Assembly (NCBI RefSeq): GCF_009725165.1
Contig: NZ_WNZW01000005.1
Coordinates: 62,001 to 126,000 of the forward strand
Length of the DNA stretch: 64,000 bases
From: Paenibacillus woosongensis
GTDB lineage: Bacteria > Bacillota > Bacilli > Paenibacillales > Paenibacillaceae
Reading direction: 5' to 3'
Shown: positions 16,886-24,755 of the stretch, one piece after another
Layout: each line of letters starts with the position of its first letter
How positions within the stretch are numbered: position 1 is the stretch's first letter
Position numbers and translations under genes: made by a program
Notes under the pieces: model-generated
The model's input: only the letters and a program-made list of their open reading frames with translations
What the model was told of the DNA's origin: nothing
The model's database searches: none

Positions 16886-18007
16886 TTGGATCAGAACCAA
16901 ATCCCTAGTCCGAGCCCCAGTTCGGACCCGAATTTCAAAGCCCCAGTTCCTGGGCCTCCTCCATGGAGAAATTACAATGGTCCGCCAGTTCCTCCAGAGC
17001 CGCAATATTCGCGGGTAGAAGCGACCGCCCGCAGCTACGGATCTGGCATCGTCTTTAGACGGTGGGCCGCTACGATGATAGACCTGGTTACTTTTGTGGG
17101 GATTCTCTTTACGATGCTCTCTTTTAACAATCCGTATTTGGCCCCGGTATTTATGGGTTTCCTGCTGCTGTATCATCTTTTGCTTGAAGGCTTTACGGGC
17201 TTCACAGTGGGAAAATTCATTGTCCGCATTCAGGCTGTTAGAGAGGATGGAAGGCCGCCGGGATTGCTTAAGTCCTTGATTCGGACGCTGCTCCGCCTGG
17301 TCGAGACGAATCCTGCGTTATTTGGGGCCATACCTGCGGGAATATGCGCTTTGGCCACAAAGAAGAAGCAGCGTCTAGGGGATATGGCCGCCAATACATA
17401 TGTGTTAAAAGTGTCGGATTTAAAGTTCAAGGAGCCGAGCCGCAGGGCCAAAATTACGCTTACGGTGATATTCTCCGTCATTATTTGCCTGGCAGTAATA
17501 CCGAACGTGATTGCCTTGACCATAACTGGTTATCCGGAGTCTAAGCCGGCAAGCGTTGTACATAGAAGTGAAGATGGTCAGTTTCAAATAACGGATGGAT
17601 TAGGGTTAAAGCGTGATTCTTCGACAATCAAAGAGATTGACGCGAATCTGGCAATATCCAATTATTGGGGCAGTAAAGGTATTGTCGTATTTACATATCC
17701 AAAAGAGGAATTTAATGCGGATGTTACGCTAGAGGATTTTTACTTAGCCATGAAGGAGGAAAGGCTGGGTGCAGCGACGACCGTTATCCAGGACCGGATG
17801 ACCCGAATAAACGGCGATGAGGCTTACGAATTGACCTACCGGGAGAAGGTCGACGGAGATGATTACATTTATATTGCGGCATTTGTAGCTACACCGGAGC
17901 ATTTTCATGAAGTCATCGCCATTACGGAAAAACGGTATTACGAGGAAGACCGGTCTAAGCTTCGCGCAACCATAGCTACCTTCAAGGAAACGAGCGGCGA
18001 TACATAA
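16886..18007 (+). CDS. RDD-family membrane protein, paralogue of the one at 6459
   Basis: A 373-residue protein. It adds a Pro-rich cytoplasmic N-terminus (about residues 5-45: PSPSPSSDPN, GPPPWRNYNGPPVPPEP) to the same arrangement as the earlier gene. The RDD domain has FRRWAATMIDLVTFVGILF, LLLEGFTGFTVGKFIVRIQA and QRLGDMAANTYVLKV. A third membrane segment (ITLTVIFSVIICLAVIPNVIAL) leads to an outside domain of about 150 residues with similar spacing to the paralogue. The start is TTG at 16886 with AAGGAGTG upstream; a GTG at 16874 overlaps that site. Role unknown; RDD proteins have been linked to ion exchange or membrane stress. Confidence 0.85.
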   Translation: MDQNQIPSPSPSSDPNFKAPVPGPPPWRNYNGPPVPPEPQYSRVEATARSYGSGIVFRRWAATMIDLVTFVGILFTMLSFNNPYLAPVFMGFLLLYHLLLEGFTGFTVGKFIVRIQAVREDGRPPGLLKSLIRTLLRLVETNPALFGAIPAGICALATKKKQRLGDMAANTYVLKVSDLKFKEPSRRAKITLTVIFSVIICLAVIPNVIALTITGYPESKPASVVHRSEDGQFQITDGLGLKRDSSTIKEIDANLAISNYWGSKGIVVFTYPKEEFNADVTLEDFYLAMKEERLGAATTVIQDRMTRINGDEAYELTYREKVDGDDYIYIAAFVATPEHFHEVIAITEKRYYEEDRSKLRATIATFKETSGDT

Positions 18008-18026
18008 ATTATGCTTCAGCCAGGAT

Positions 18027-18071
18027 TGCCCCAAGGTCAAAATATATGACCTATTGGGGCAGTTATTTTTT
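18027..18071. terminator. Terminator between converging RDD and AraC genes
   Basis: TGCCCCAAGGTCA pairs with TGACCTATTGGGGCA (two-base bulge), followed by GTTATTTTTTA on the plus strand. The minus-strand AraC gene ends at 18063, inside the structure. Confidence 0.75.
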
Positions 18072-18905
18072 ATAGCTCTCCCCTCGCTTTCTGGAGGATC
18101 TGGGCGAGTGGCCGGTCACCTTTTTAAACATTTTCGAGAACAGAAACGGGTCGGTATAGCCGACAGAGCGCGATACATCGCTGATAGTAAGCTCGGGGTT
18201 GCGGAGCAGCTCGATGGCTCGGTTCATCCGATATTCCAGCAAAAAGGTTTGCAAAGAGACGCCGAACTGTGTCTTGAACAGCCCGGATAAATAAGTCCGG
18301 TCTAGCCCGACGGAACGGGCGATGTCCATGACGGTAATTTTTTGGCTGTAGCTCCGCTCAATCCATTCAATGGCTTTGCTCACATAGACTTCTTTGGAGT
18401 GGGAGGCCTTAGGCTCCAGCGCGGCATCCGGTGAACAGGAAATCAGTTCGGCCATCATGCGGTAAACGATACTCTGAATCAGAACGTCCCCGCCGCGTTC
18501 CAAGCGGGCAGCTGCGAGATCGTCGTAGAAGGTTTTGAATAGGCGGCTGTTTGTTTGAAAAATAGGGCTGACCAGGGAGAGGCCGGCCCGCTGCAGCAAG
18601 GATTTGACATGGAGCCCTCTGAAGCCGATCCAGGAATATGTCCATGGGCTGGCCTTGTCAGCTTCATAGTGGACCAGGGTATCGGGAGGAATAAGGAAGC
18701 CATCACCAGATTGCAGTTCATAGGTCTGGCCGCCGAGATGAAACCGCCCCGCACCTTCAAGGACGTAGTGGATAATGTAGCAGTCGCGCAGTCCGGGACC
18801 CCAGGCATGGCCGGACAGGCATTCCTCCATGCCAAAGAATAGCAGGCTGAGATCCATTTGGCTCTGAAAGGTTTCGTTAAAGTGAACGATGTTGATACGG
18901 CTCAT
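18063..18905 (-). CDS. AraC-family regulator (MsmR-like), probable alpha-galactosidase regulator
   Basis: A 280-residue regulator. The N-terminal cupin arm has CYIIHYVLEGAGRFHLGGQTY and SGDGFLIPPDTLVHYEADK, followed by WTYSWIGFRG as in MsmR/MelR-type regulators. Two C-terminal helix-turn-helix motifs follow (TVMDIARSVGLDRTYLSGLF and TISDVSRSVGYTDPFLFSKM). The start is placed at ATG 18905; the open frame runs 35 codons further upstream over the operator region, and GAGGGAAAA precedes 18905. It is divergent from the GH4 alpha-galactosidase gene, its likely target. Confidence 0.9.
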   Translation of the reverse strand: MSRINIVHFNETFQSQMDLSLLFFGMEECLSGHAWGPGLRDCYIIHYVLEGAGRFHLGGQTYELQSGDGFLIPPDTLVHYEADKASPWTYSWIGFRGLHVKSLLQRAGLSLVSPIFQTNSRLFKTFYDDLAAARLERGGDVLIQSIVYRMMAELISCSPDAALEPKASHSKEVYVSKAIEWIERSYSQKITVMDIARSVGLDRTYLSGLFKTQFGVSLQTFLLEYRMNRAIELLRNPELTISDVSRSVGYTDPFLFSKMFKKVTGHSPRSSRKRGESYKK

Positions 18906-18991
18906 TTTGCTGTTTTCCCTCTTTCCGTACCGACTCGCCGTATGCAGCACCGTGTATTGCGCTGCATGACGGTGAATAGCCGATCGCTTGT

Positions 18992-19012
18992 TAATGCATG
19001 TTACATGCATTA
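18992..19012. promoter_or_regulatory. 21-base palindrome between AraC regulator and melA
   Basis: Perfect arms TAATGCATG and CATGCATTA around TTA. It lies 87 bases upstream of the regulator gene and 147 bases upstream of melA, a natural operator position. Such perfect symmetry is more typical of a dimeric repressor than of AraC proteins, which usually bind direct repeats. Confidence 0.5.
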
Positions 19013-19158
19013 TAACAGGTATGACATTGAATACAACCGAAGGAAACAGGTTAGTAAATGGGATTATGACATGTTTAAGTGAGAATGAACCATGTTCAGT
19101 CTACTGCTTTGCGCATATAGTTAAGTTACATTTAACGAATGATGGAGGCGATGGAGCA

Positions 19159-20457
19159 GTGGCTAAAATTACATTTTTGGGCGCAGGAAGTACGGTATTT
19201 GTCAAAAACGTTCTTGGAGACGTCATGCTGACCGAATCTCTGCAGGGCTTTGAACTCGCTTTATTTGATATTGATATGGAGCGGCTAAAGGATTCGGAGA
19301 ACCTGCTCAACAGCATGAAGCAATCGCTCGGCAGTACCTGTGTTGTAAAGGCTTACAGCGATCGGAAGGAAGCGCTTCGGGGCGCGAAGTATGTCATTAA
19401 CGCGATTCAAGTGGGGGGATACGACCCTTGCACGATTACCGATTTTGAAATCCCGAAAAAATATGGACTGCGGCAGACGATTGCCGATACGCTGGGGATC
19501 GGCGGCATATTCCGCAACTTACGGACGATTCCGGTGATGCTCGACTTCGCAAGGGATATGCGGGAGGTATGTCCGGATGCTTGGTTCTTAAATTATACGA
19601 ACCCGATGGCGGTACTGACGAATGTCATGAATACAGTGGGCGGAATCAAGACTGTCGGCTTGTGCCATAGCGTCCAGAAATGCATTCCGGAACTGTTTGG
19701 AGCGCTTGGCTTGAGCGAGGAAGGTCTGGAGACGAAGATAGCCGGGATCAATCATATGGCCTGGCTGCTGGAGGTGAAGCGGGACGGCAAGGATCTGTAC
19801 CCGGAAATCCGCAGGCTGGCCGCCGAGAAGCAGAAGGAGAGCCACCATGATATGGTGCGCTTTGAGCTGATGCTGCGCTTCGGCTACTATGTCACGGAAT
19901 CTTCGGAGCATAATGCTGAATATCATCCGTATTTTATTAAACGTAATTATCCCGAGCTGATCGAGCGCTTCAATATTCCGCTGGATGAGTATCCGCGGCG
20001 CTGCATAGCTCAAATTGAAGGCTGGAAGGAGCAGCGGGAAAGGTTGTTTGCCAGCGAAAGCATCGAGCATACCCGCAGTCTGGAATACGCTTCATATATT
20101 CTGGAGGCGATGGAGACGAACCGTCCGTACAAAATTGGGGGCAACGTCATGAACACAGGCCTGATTACCAACCTGCCGCAGGAAGCCTGCGTCGAGGTGC
20201 CGTGCCTGGTCGATGCTTCGGGCATTACGCCGACCTATGTCGGAGCGCTGCCGCCACAGCTTGCCGCATTGAACCGGACGAATATTAATACGCAGCTGCT
20301 GACGATCGAAGCGGCGGTTACCGGAAAGAAGGAGCATATCTATCATGCGGCACTGCTTGATCCGCACACAGCTGCAGAGCTCTCGATCGACGACATCGTG
20401 GCGATGTGTGACGACTTGATCGAAGCCCATGGAGACTGGCTGCCGAAGTTTCAATAG
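19159..20457 (+). CDS. melA: GH4 alpha-galactosidase
   Basis: A 432-residue NAD- and Mn-dependent glycosidase that hydrolyses melibiose and related alpha-galactosides in the cytoplasm by the GH4 oxidation-elimination route. The dinucleotide-binding start is AKITFLGAGSTVFVKNVLGD. The metal-binding Cys and His are in GLCHSVQ (about residue 174) and GINHMAWLL (about 201). The CHSVQ form is that of alpha-galactosidases, not phospho-glucosidases. The start is GTG with GGAGGC nine bases upstream. Length equals Bacillus MelA as I recall it. No transporter is adjacent, so the substrate presumably enters through another CUT1 system. Confidence 0.93.
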   Translation: MAKITFLGAGSTVFVKNVLGDVMLTESLQGFELALFDIDMERLKDSENLLNSMKQSLGSTCVVKAYSDRKEALRGAKYVINAIQVGGYDPCTITDFEIPKKYGLRQTIADTLGIGGIFRNLRTIPVMLDFARDMREVCPDAWFLNYTNPMAVLTNVMNTVGGIKTVGLCHSVQKCIPELFGALGLSEEGLETKIAGINHMAWLLEVKRDGKDLYPEIRRLAAEKQKESHHDMVRFELMLRFGYYVTESSEHNAEYHPYFIKRNYPELIERFNIPLDEYPRRCIAQIEGWKEQRERLFASESIEHTRSLEYASYILEAMETNRPYKIGGNVMNTGLITNLPQEACVEVPCLVDASGITPTYVGALPPQLAALNRTNINTQLLTIEAAVTGKKEHIYHAALLDPHTAAELSIDDIVAMCDDLIEAHGDWLPKFQ

Positions 20458-20522
20458 TGGCTTCACCTCTAACTATTGACGGTGGCTGGTAAACCCTGGT
20501 ACTATTTGAACAATTGGCGAAG

Positions 20523-20569
20523 AACGTCCTCAATCACTTTTAGGTGGTTTGGGGGCGTTTTTTTATTTT
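20523..20569 (+). terminator. Terminator after melA
   Basis: AACGTCCTCAATCAC pairs with GGTGGTTTGGGGGCGTT using some G-T pairs, followed by TTTTTTTATTTT. Confidence 0.8.
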
Positions 20570-20601
20570 AAAATTCGGTGGAGTAGGAGGAGCTGTCTGT
20601 G

Positions 20602-21287
20602 ATGATGAGTTTTCAGGAAGCCCACACAGCATTTATTCAGAGCCATTTGGGCCGTCGAACCGGTGAGCGAAAAAGCAGGCTGGAAAGAGGGCATGGACAT
20701 GGAGAGATTCTTTTTGCAGACAATGTATGGTGCCATTAAAAGGAGGTTTTGATGGCCTTCATTCTGAATACGAAGTGCTCGATTGGCGCGGGAGGTCGTA
20801 TTTTGCCGATTATGTCTTTGATCCGATGTTAAGCCGGTTGGTGATCGAAATTAAGGGATTTGGCGAGCATGTTACCAACATGGATCGCAAAAAGTATTGC
20901 AACGAACTCAAGCGGGAAGCGTTTTTGGCCGGTATGGGATTTCAAGTTATTTCATTCGCTTCCGATGATGTGGCGTATCAGCCGGCAGTCTGCATTTACT
21001 TGCTGCGTATGGTGCTGAGCCGATTCGAAACGTCGAATAAGCAGGTGGAACGGATTTTTTTCGCGGATCAAGAGATCATTCGCTACGCTATCTTTCTAGC
21101 CCGACCAATTCGTCCGATTGATATCGCGGAACATTTCTCGATCAACCATCGCACCGCGCTCGGCCATTTGAAGCGACTATGTCAGAAGGGTTGGCTAAAG
21201 CCGGCCTATCGCGGGACAGGACAACGCATTTTGTACTATGAATTAACGAGGCAAGGGATTGATGGGTTGGACAGGGGGCTTAATTAG
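20602..21287 (+). pseudogene. Frameshifted PD-(D/E)XK-like nuclease with winged-helix domain
   Basis: The first part (20602-20739, MMSFQEAHTAFIQSHLG ... ILFADNVWCH, stop) is preceded by TAGGAGGAG. The reading continues one frame over from about 20730 as PLKGGFDGLHSEYEVLDW to the stop at 21287. One missing base near 20730 explains both parts: adding it joins ADNVW to PLKGGFDG. The second part has the pattern of a PD-(D/E)XK nuclease core (ADYVFD, then LVIEIKGFGEH) and a C-terminal winged helix (DIAEHFSINHRTALGHLKRL). It is either a recent pseudogene or, less likely, a programmed frameshift or sequencing error. The family appears as a lone gene, without an obvious partner. Confidence 0.7.
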
Positions 21288-21315
21288 CCGTACATCGGTA
21301 TTGGCCGTATTTGGC

Positions 21316-21394
21316 CATGCTTGTACGAAACTGTAATCATGCTTGTGCGTGGTCGTAATTGTACGTGGTCATGCTTGTTCTTAGGCATGCTTGT
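21316..21394 (+). repeat. Four copies of CATGCTTGT
   Basis: The 589 bases between 21288 and 21876 hold no convincing gene. CATGCTTGT occurs at 21316, 21338, 21370 and 21386 in a T/G-rich stretch, as if decayed from a tandem repeat. Farther on there is an 11-base inverted repeat and the operon terminator, listed separately. Confidence 0.6.
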
Positions 21395-21590
21395 GCATGG
21401 GGCATGTTAGTTTTATCTAGATATGTTAGTCTGGTTACCGGGGTTGAGGATGAATCCGGGTACTACATGCATTTTATACAACTAATTAGCCTCCTTTATC
21501 AAAAAGCAATCGTGCTAAATGCAGATCATGCAGTTAGTTTGGCTGAATTAGGTTGAATCGTCATATTTATCTCAAACTAAGTGTAGGTTC

Positions 21591-21637
21591 TACAGTTAGT
21601 TGCCGCCAACTCGGCAAAACTCGGTGAACTAACTGTA
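21591..21637. repeat. Inverted repeat, 11-base arms
   Basis: TACAGTTAGTT (21591-21601) and AACTAACTGTA (21627-21637) are perfect complements around a 25-base GC-rich loop. CAGTTAGTT also occurs singly near 21531. This has the look of a dispersed intergenic palindrome, with no T-run to suggest a terminator. Confidence 0.6.
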
Positions 21638-21770
21638 TGAAATGCATCTATATCTAGATACCTCGCTAATCTAGTCATACCCGTCATCACTGCCATCATC
21701 GCTATCAGACTATCCTAATGTCACCAGTTCTACTAGCCGTTGTCACCATCCAGACAACACCCAAACAGAT

Positions 21771-21808
21771 AAAAGGGCTCCCTTGCTCAATAACGAGCGA
21801 GGAAGCCC
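21771..21808 (-). terminator. Terminator of the O-acylation operon
   Basis: On the minus strand GGGCTTCCTCGCTC pairs with GAGCAAGGGAGCCC (two G-T pairs) around GTTATT, followed by TTTTATCTG. Confidence 0.8.
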
Positions 21809-21876
21809 ATAGCCGCTATGGTAACGCAGACTTACATGTTAAAACGCGAACAAGATGATTTACGCCTAAGTTCATG

Positions 21877-22062
21877 CTAGAAGTTCATATAGATGAATTC
21901 CTGCGTCTCGCCGGAGAAGAATAAGACGCCGATCACGATAGCTATAATGACAATGGCTCCGCCGACCGCTGTTCCCAGCATCATCAGTGCTCGGCCGATC
22001 CGATGGCTGAGGCGGTTGGCTTTGGTCTTGGCGAGCTTGGCGCTACGAGTTTGTAATTCCAT
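21877..22062 (-). CDS. Small single-span membrane protein of the O-acylation operon (61 aa)
   Basis: The product starts with a basic, polar region (MELQTRSAKLAKTKANRLSH) and has one membrane segment (ALMMLGTAVGGAIVIIAIVIGVLFF, about residues 26-50), then a short outside tail. It overlaps the end of the SGNH gene by 20 bases, so translation is probably coupled; no strong ribosome site is visible. Small helper proteins accompany several O-acylation systems (for example DltX), but sequence homology to them is not evident. Its place at the end of the operon suggests an accessory role in the acyl-transfer complex. Confidence 0.7.
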   Translation of the reverse strand: MELQTRSAKLAKTKANRLSHRIGRALMMLGTAVGGAIVIIAIVIGVLFFSGETQEFIYMNF

Positions 22063-23203
22063 ATTGCGTCAACTTCTTATAGAGAATTTCGCCGAACATT
22101 TTGTTGCCTTCATCCAGCATATGGGACGGATCGCGATAAAATTTATGCGGAATCGTATTATCCTTCCCTTTGTTGAATTCGATGTAGGAATAACCTCTAG
22201 ACTCGATCAGCTCCTGATAGGCTCCCATCACTTTATTGTAATCTTCCCAGTTCAGCAGCTTCTTCTTGGTGAGATGCTCTTTATCCAGCGGAGCCGAGTA
22301 GAAGACGGCCTTCTTGTTATGCTCCTGCAGTAGGTCCAGCGTTTTCTCAATCATGAACAAGCCGAAGCTGTCATCTTTATTGAACGGTTTGTTCCATGTG
22401 TATAGTTTTTTGAAGTGCTCTTCGATTTCTTCTTTGTGTTTGTCCTGCATTTTATCGAATGCGGTGTACATCGGAGCATAGCTCGGCGTTACGCCGTTCT
22501 TCTTGTCCAGCTCGCTCTTGATTTCCCGGCGGATTTTCTCCATCGGAGTGCGCGTTTTGAACAGCTTGTAGCTAATCACATCGCGATCGTGGTACAGGTT
22601 CCAATTGCTCAGAAAATGGGACGTCGCCCAGTTATGGATGTCGCTTGGAAGCGACTGGCGGTTCTTATCGGGAAAATCGTTCAGCCAGCTCCGCGGAATG
22701 TTCTGATCCAATTTCGTAATGAGAGACGGATACACCGTTACGTTAGACTCGTTATCCGAGACGACGGCAATCCCATAGTTGATTTCATAGACGACATAAT
22801 CGACCTTGTCGATAATTGAGGCCAGCACGGCGTAGGTCTCTGTAAATCTGCCGCCTGTCAGGCCAAAGTTGAGCACCTGTTTGTCCTTGAGATGAACCTG
22901 CATCACCCCGGCGGAGGTATTGGCTCCCTTCATGACAGTCGTGCCGTAAACGGTAGAAGGACCGAAAATACCGACCGTCTGCTTCCCGTTATCCGGCTGC
23001 TCATTTAAATATTCGATCCATAGCGGGGTATAGACGATGGAGTCGTAAGCCGGCACACGCAGTTCCTTCTTCGCGTGAGTCACGACGTCTTCCTTCATAT
23101 GGTCGACAATCGGGCTTGCCCCGTCGCTGATACCGATCAAGCCCGCGATCGCAAGCGAGACCATCATGACGGTAACCGTCTTGTTCATAAATAAATTAGA
23201 CAT
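22043..23203 (-). CDS. SGNH/DltD-like extracytoplasmic acyl-transfer protein
   Basis: A 386-residue protein anchored by an N-terminal hydrophobic segment (VTVMMVSLAIAGLIGI). The outside domain has SGNH-type landmarks: the nucleophile region VGIFGPSTVYGTTV, with serine in the block I position, and the C-terminal RDPSHMLDEGN holding the Asp-x-x-His pair. GTGAGGATT lies upstream of the ATG. Such proteins take acyl groups from an MBOAT partner and place them on cell-wall or extracellular polymers (AlgJ/AlgX, PatB, DltD). The MBOAT gene lies immediately upstream, 29 bases away. The polymer modified is not shown by the sequence. Confidence 0.8.
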   Translation of the reverse strand: MSNLFMNKTVTVMMVSLAIAGLIGISDGASPIVDHMKEDVVTHAKKELRVPAYDSIVYTPLWIEYLNEQPDNGKQTVGIFGPSTVYGTTVMKGANTSAGVMQVHLKDKQVLNFGLTGGRFTETYAVLASIIDKVDYVVYEINYGIAVVSDNESNVTVYPSLITKLDQNIPRSWLNDFPDKNRQSLPSDIHNWATSHFLSNWNLYHDRDVISYKLFKTRTPMEKIRREIKSELDKKNGVTPSYAPMYTAFDKMQDKHKEEIEEHFKKLYTWNKPFNKDDSFGLFMIEKTLDLLQEHNKKAVFYSAPLDKEHLTKKKLLNWEDYNKVMGAYQELIESRGYSYIEFNKGKDNTIPHKFYRDPSHMLDEGNKMFGEILYKKLTQYGITNS

Positions 23204-23232
23204 TGGTAATCCTCACTTTCATTTAAGCTATT

Positions 23233-24426
23233 TTAGCGTAAGCCCAGCAAGCGAAGCATGAGATCCCATCCGTCGACGATCGGCAGAATGAAGAATACCC
23301 GGCTGATCGTCACGCCAAAGAAGGTGATCAGAATGGCGATTACCGTTGTTCCCGGCTTCAGCCAATTCGGAACGGGCTTTAATTTCGGCTTGATTTGCTT
23401 CACATGGAAGCGATGGATGCACAGCATGACGCCGTGGAACATTCCCCAGACGACGAAATTCCAGGCGGCTCCGTGCCAGAGCCCCGACACGGTCATCGTG
23501 GCCATCAGGTTCAGATAGACTCTTGGAGCAGGCACGCGGCTGCCCCCGAGCGGGAAATACACATAACGCGTGAGCCAGGAGCCGAGTGAGATATGCCACC
23601 GGTTCCAGAACTCGGCGATGCTGCGGGCCAGGTATGGAAACCGGAAGTTCTCCGGAATGACAATACCGAACAGTCGTGCCGTACCGATCGCGATGTCTGA
23701 ATAACCCGAGAAGTCAAAATAAATGACAAACGTATAGGCGATCAGCGAAATCCATAGAGTTCCGGTATCCGCGCCGGCAATTCCGGCTTTAGAGTATACC
23801 GGCTGGGCGAGCAAATCAATCGTTCCGGCCAGCACCAGCTTCTTGAACATACCGAACCCGATTCGGGTGATCCCGATCAGGATATGGTCGATATGGAACT
23901 TCGCTTTAATCTGCGGGTAGAACACCTGGAATTGCTTGATCGGGCCGGCTACCATCGTCGGGAAAAAGAAGATAAACGACAGCAATCCTTCCGGTCTGTG
24001 CTCCGGCAAATTTCCGCGTTTGCGTTCCACCAGGTAATGAATGAGCTCAAACGTAAAATATGAAATTCCTAAGGGGAGAACGATTTGTTCGGCCTTCGGA
24101 AAAAAAGGCTGCTGCATGAATGCGAACAGGTCGTTCAGCGTATCCAGCAGCATATTTGTATATTTGAAGTAGCCGAGCACGAGAATGACCCCGATGATCG
24201 CAGCGGGGTAAATCCAGCGTTTACTCCATTTGGCTGCGGCTTTGACGATGAGGATCGCGATGACGACCTCCGCCAGCAGCAGGAACAGGTAGGAGCCTGC
24301 GTAGTAATAATAAAAGGTGACGCCTGCGGCGAACAGCACCCAGGGTCTGATTCGATGCGGCATAATGTGATACGTGACGACAGCCACGAGCACGAACAGC
24401 CAGTATATCCAGTCCGTATAAATCAT
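23233..24426 (-). CDS. MBOAT-family O-acyltransferase (AlgI/PatA/DltB-like)
   Basis: A 397-residue polytopic membrane protein. Family marks are LPLGISYFTFELIHYLVE, FFPTMVAGPIKQF, YFDFSGYSDIAIGTARLFGI, FWNRWHISLGSWLTRYVYFPLGG, and SGLWHGAAWNFVVWG containing the likely catalytic His. It moves acyl groups (usually acetyl) across the membrane to the SGNH protein encoded next. The gene heads a three-gene operon. DltA and DltC are absent, so polysaccharide O-acetylation is more likely than teichoic acid D-alanylation. Confidence 0.9.
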   Translation of the reverse strand: MIYTDWIYWLFVLVAVVTYHIMPHRIRPWVLFAAGVTFYYYYAGSYLFLLLAEVVIAILIVKAAAKWSKRWIYPAAIIGVILVLGYFKYTNMLLDTLNDLFAFMQQPFFPKAEQIVLPLGISYFTFELIHYLVERKRGNLPEHRPEGLLSFIFFFPTMVAGPIKQFQVFYPQIKAKFHIDHILIGITRIGFGMFKKLVLAGTIDLLAQPVYSKAGIAGADTGTLWISLIAYTFVIYFDFSGYSDIAIGTARLFGIVIPENFRFPYLARSIAEFWNRWHISLGSWLTRYVYFPLGGSRVPAPRVYLNLMATMTVSGLWHGAAWNFVVWGMFHGVMLCIHRFHVKQIKPKLKPVPNWLKPGTTVIAILITFFGVTISRVFFILPIVDGWDLMLRLLGLR

Positions 24427-24700
24427 AATATTCTGATTCCACCATCCAAAGTTTGTATACTGTCTCTCCTATTACTGCTTGTTCATGATAGCACAACATT
24501 AGCGCATCCGGTTATATCAAAATTCGCTAAATGCTCCAATTATCTGAAAGATGATCAGGCACCAGTATACAAAATTCGTCAATTTACACGGTGAATCCTT
24601 CTTTTTTGGTATAAAAAATGGCTCCTGCCTTTGGTCTATAAAATTAGACGCTTTTCCGGAGAAAAAGTTTCCAGGATTTGCGAGCTGCCGATAGATATGC

Positions 24701-24728
24701 ACAAAAATACCCCGCCCGGCATACAATA
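24701..24728 (+). promoter_or_regulatory. Sigma-K-like promoter of tgl
   Basis: The 329-base gap 24427-24755 holds no gene. Near its end AC (24701-24702), 17 bases, CATACAATA (24720-24728) matches the sigma-K consensus (AC, about 16 bases, CATANNNTA); CATACAAT would also fit sigma-E. Bacillus tgl is transcribed late in the mother cell, which supports the reading. The rest of the gap is AT-rich with no other clear signal. Confidence 0.65.
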
Positions 24729-24755
24729 CGAGTAAATCGCCTAGGAGGTGGGGCC

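Noticed and set aside
21359-21556. 65-codon open frame starting MYVVMLVLRHACAWG
   Set aside because: It is built on the CATGCTTGT repeat cluster, has no Shine-Dalgarno sequence and no conserved pattern.
21877-24426. Dlt (D-alanylation) operon
   Set aside because: MBOAT and SGNH proteins are present, but no DltA ligase or DltC carrier gene is near, so general O-acylation is the safer call.
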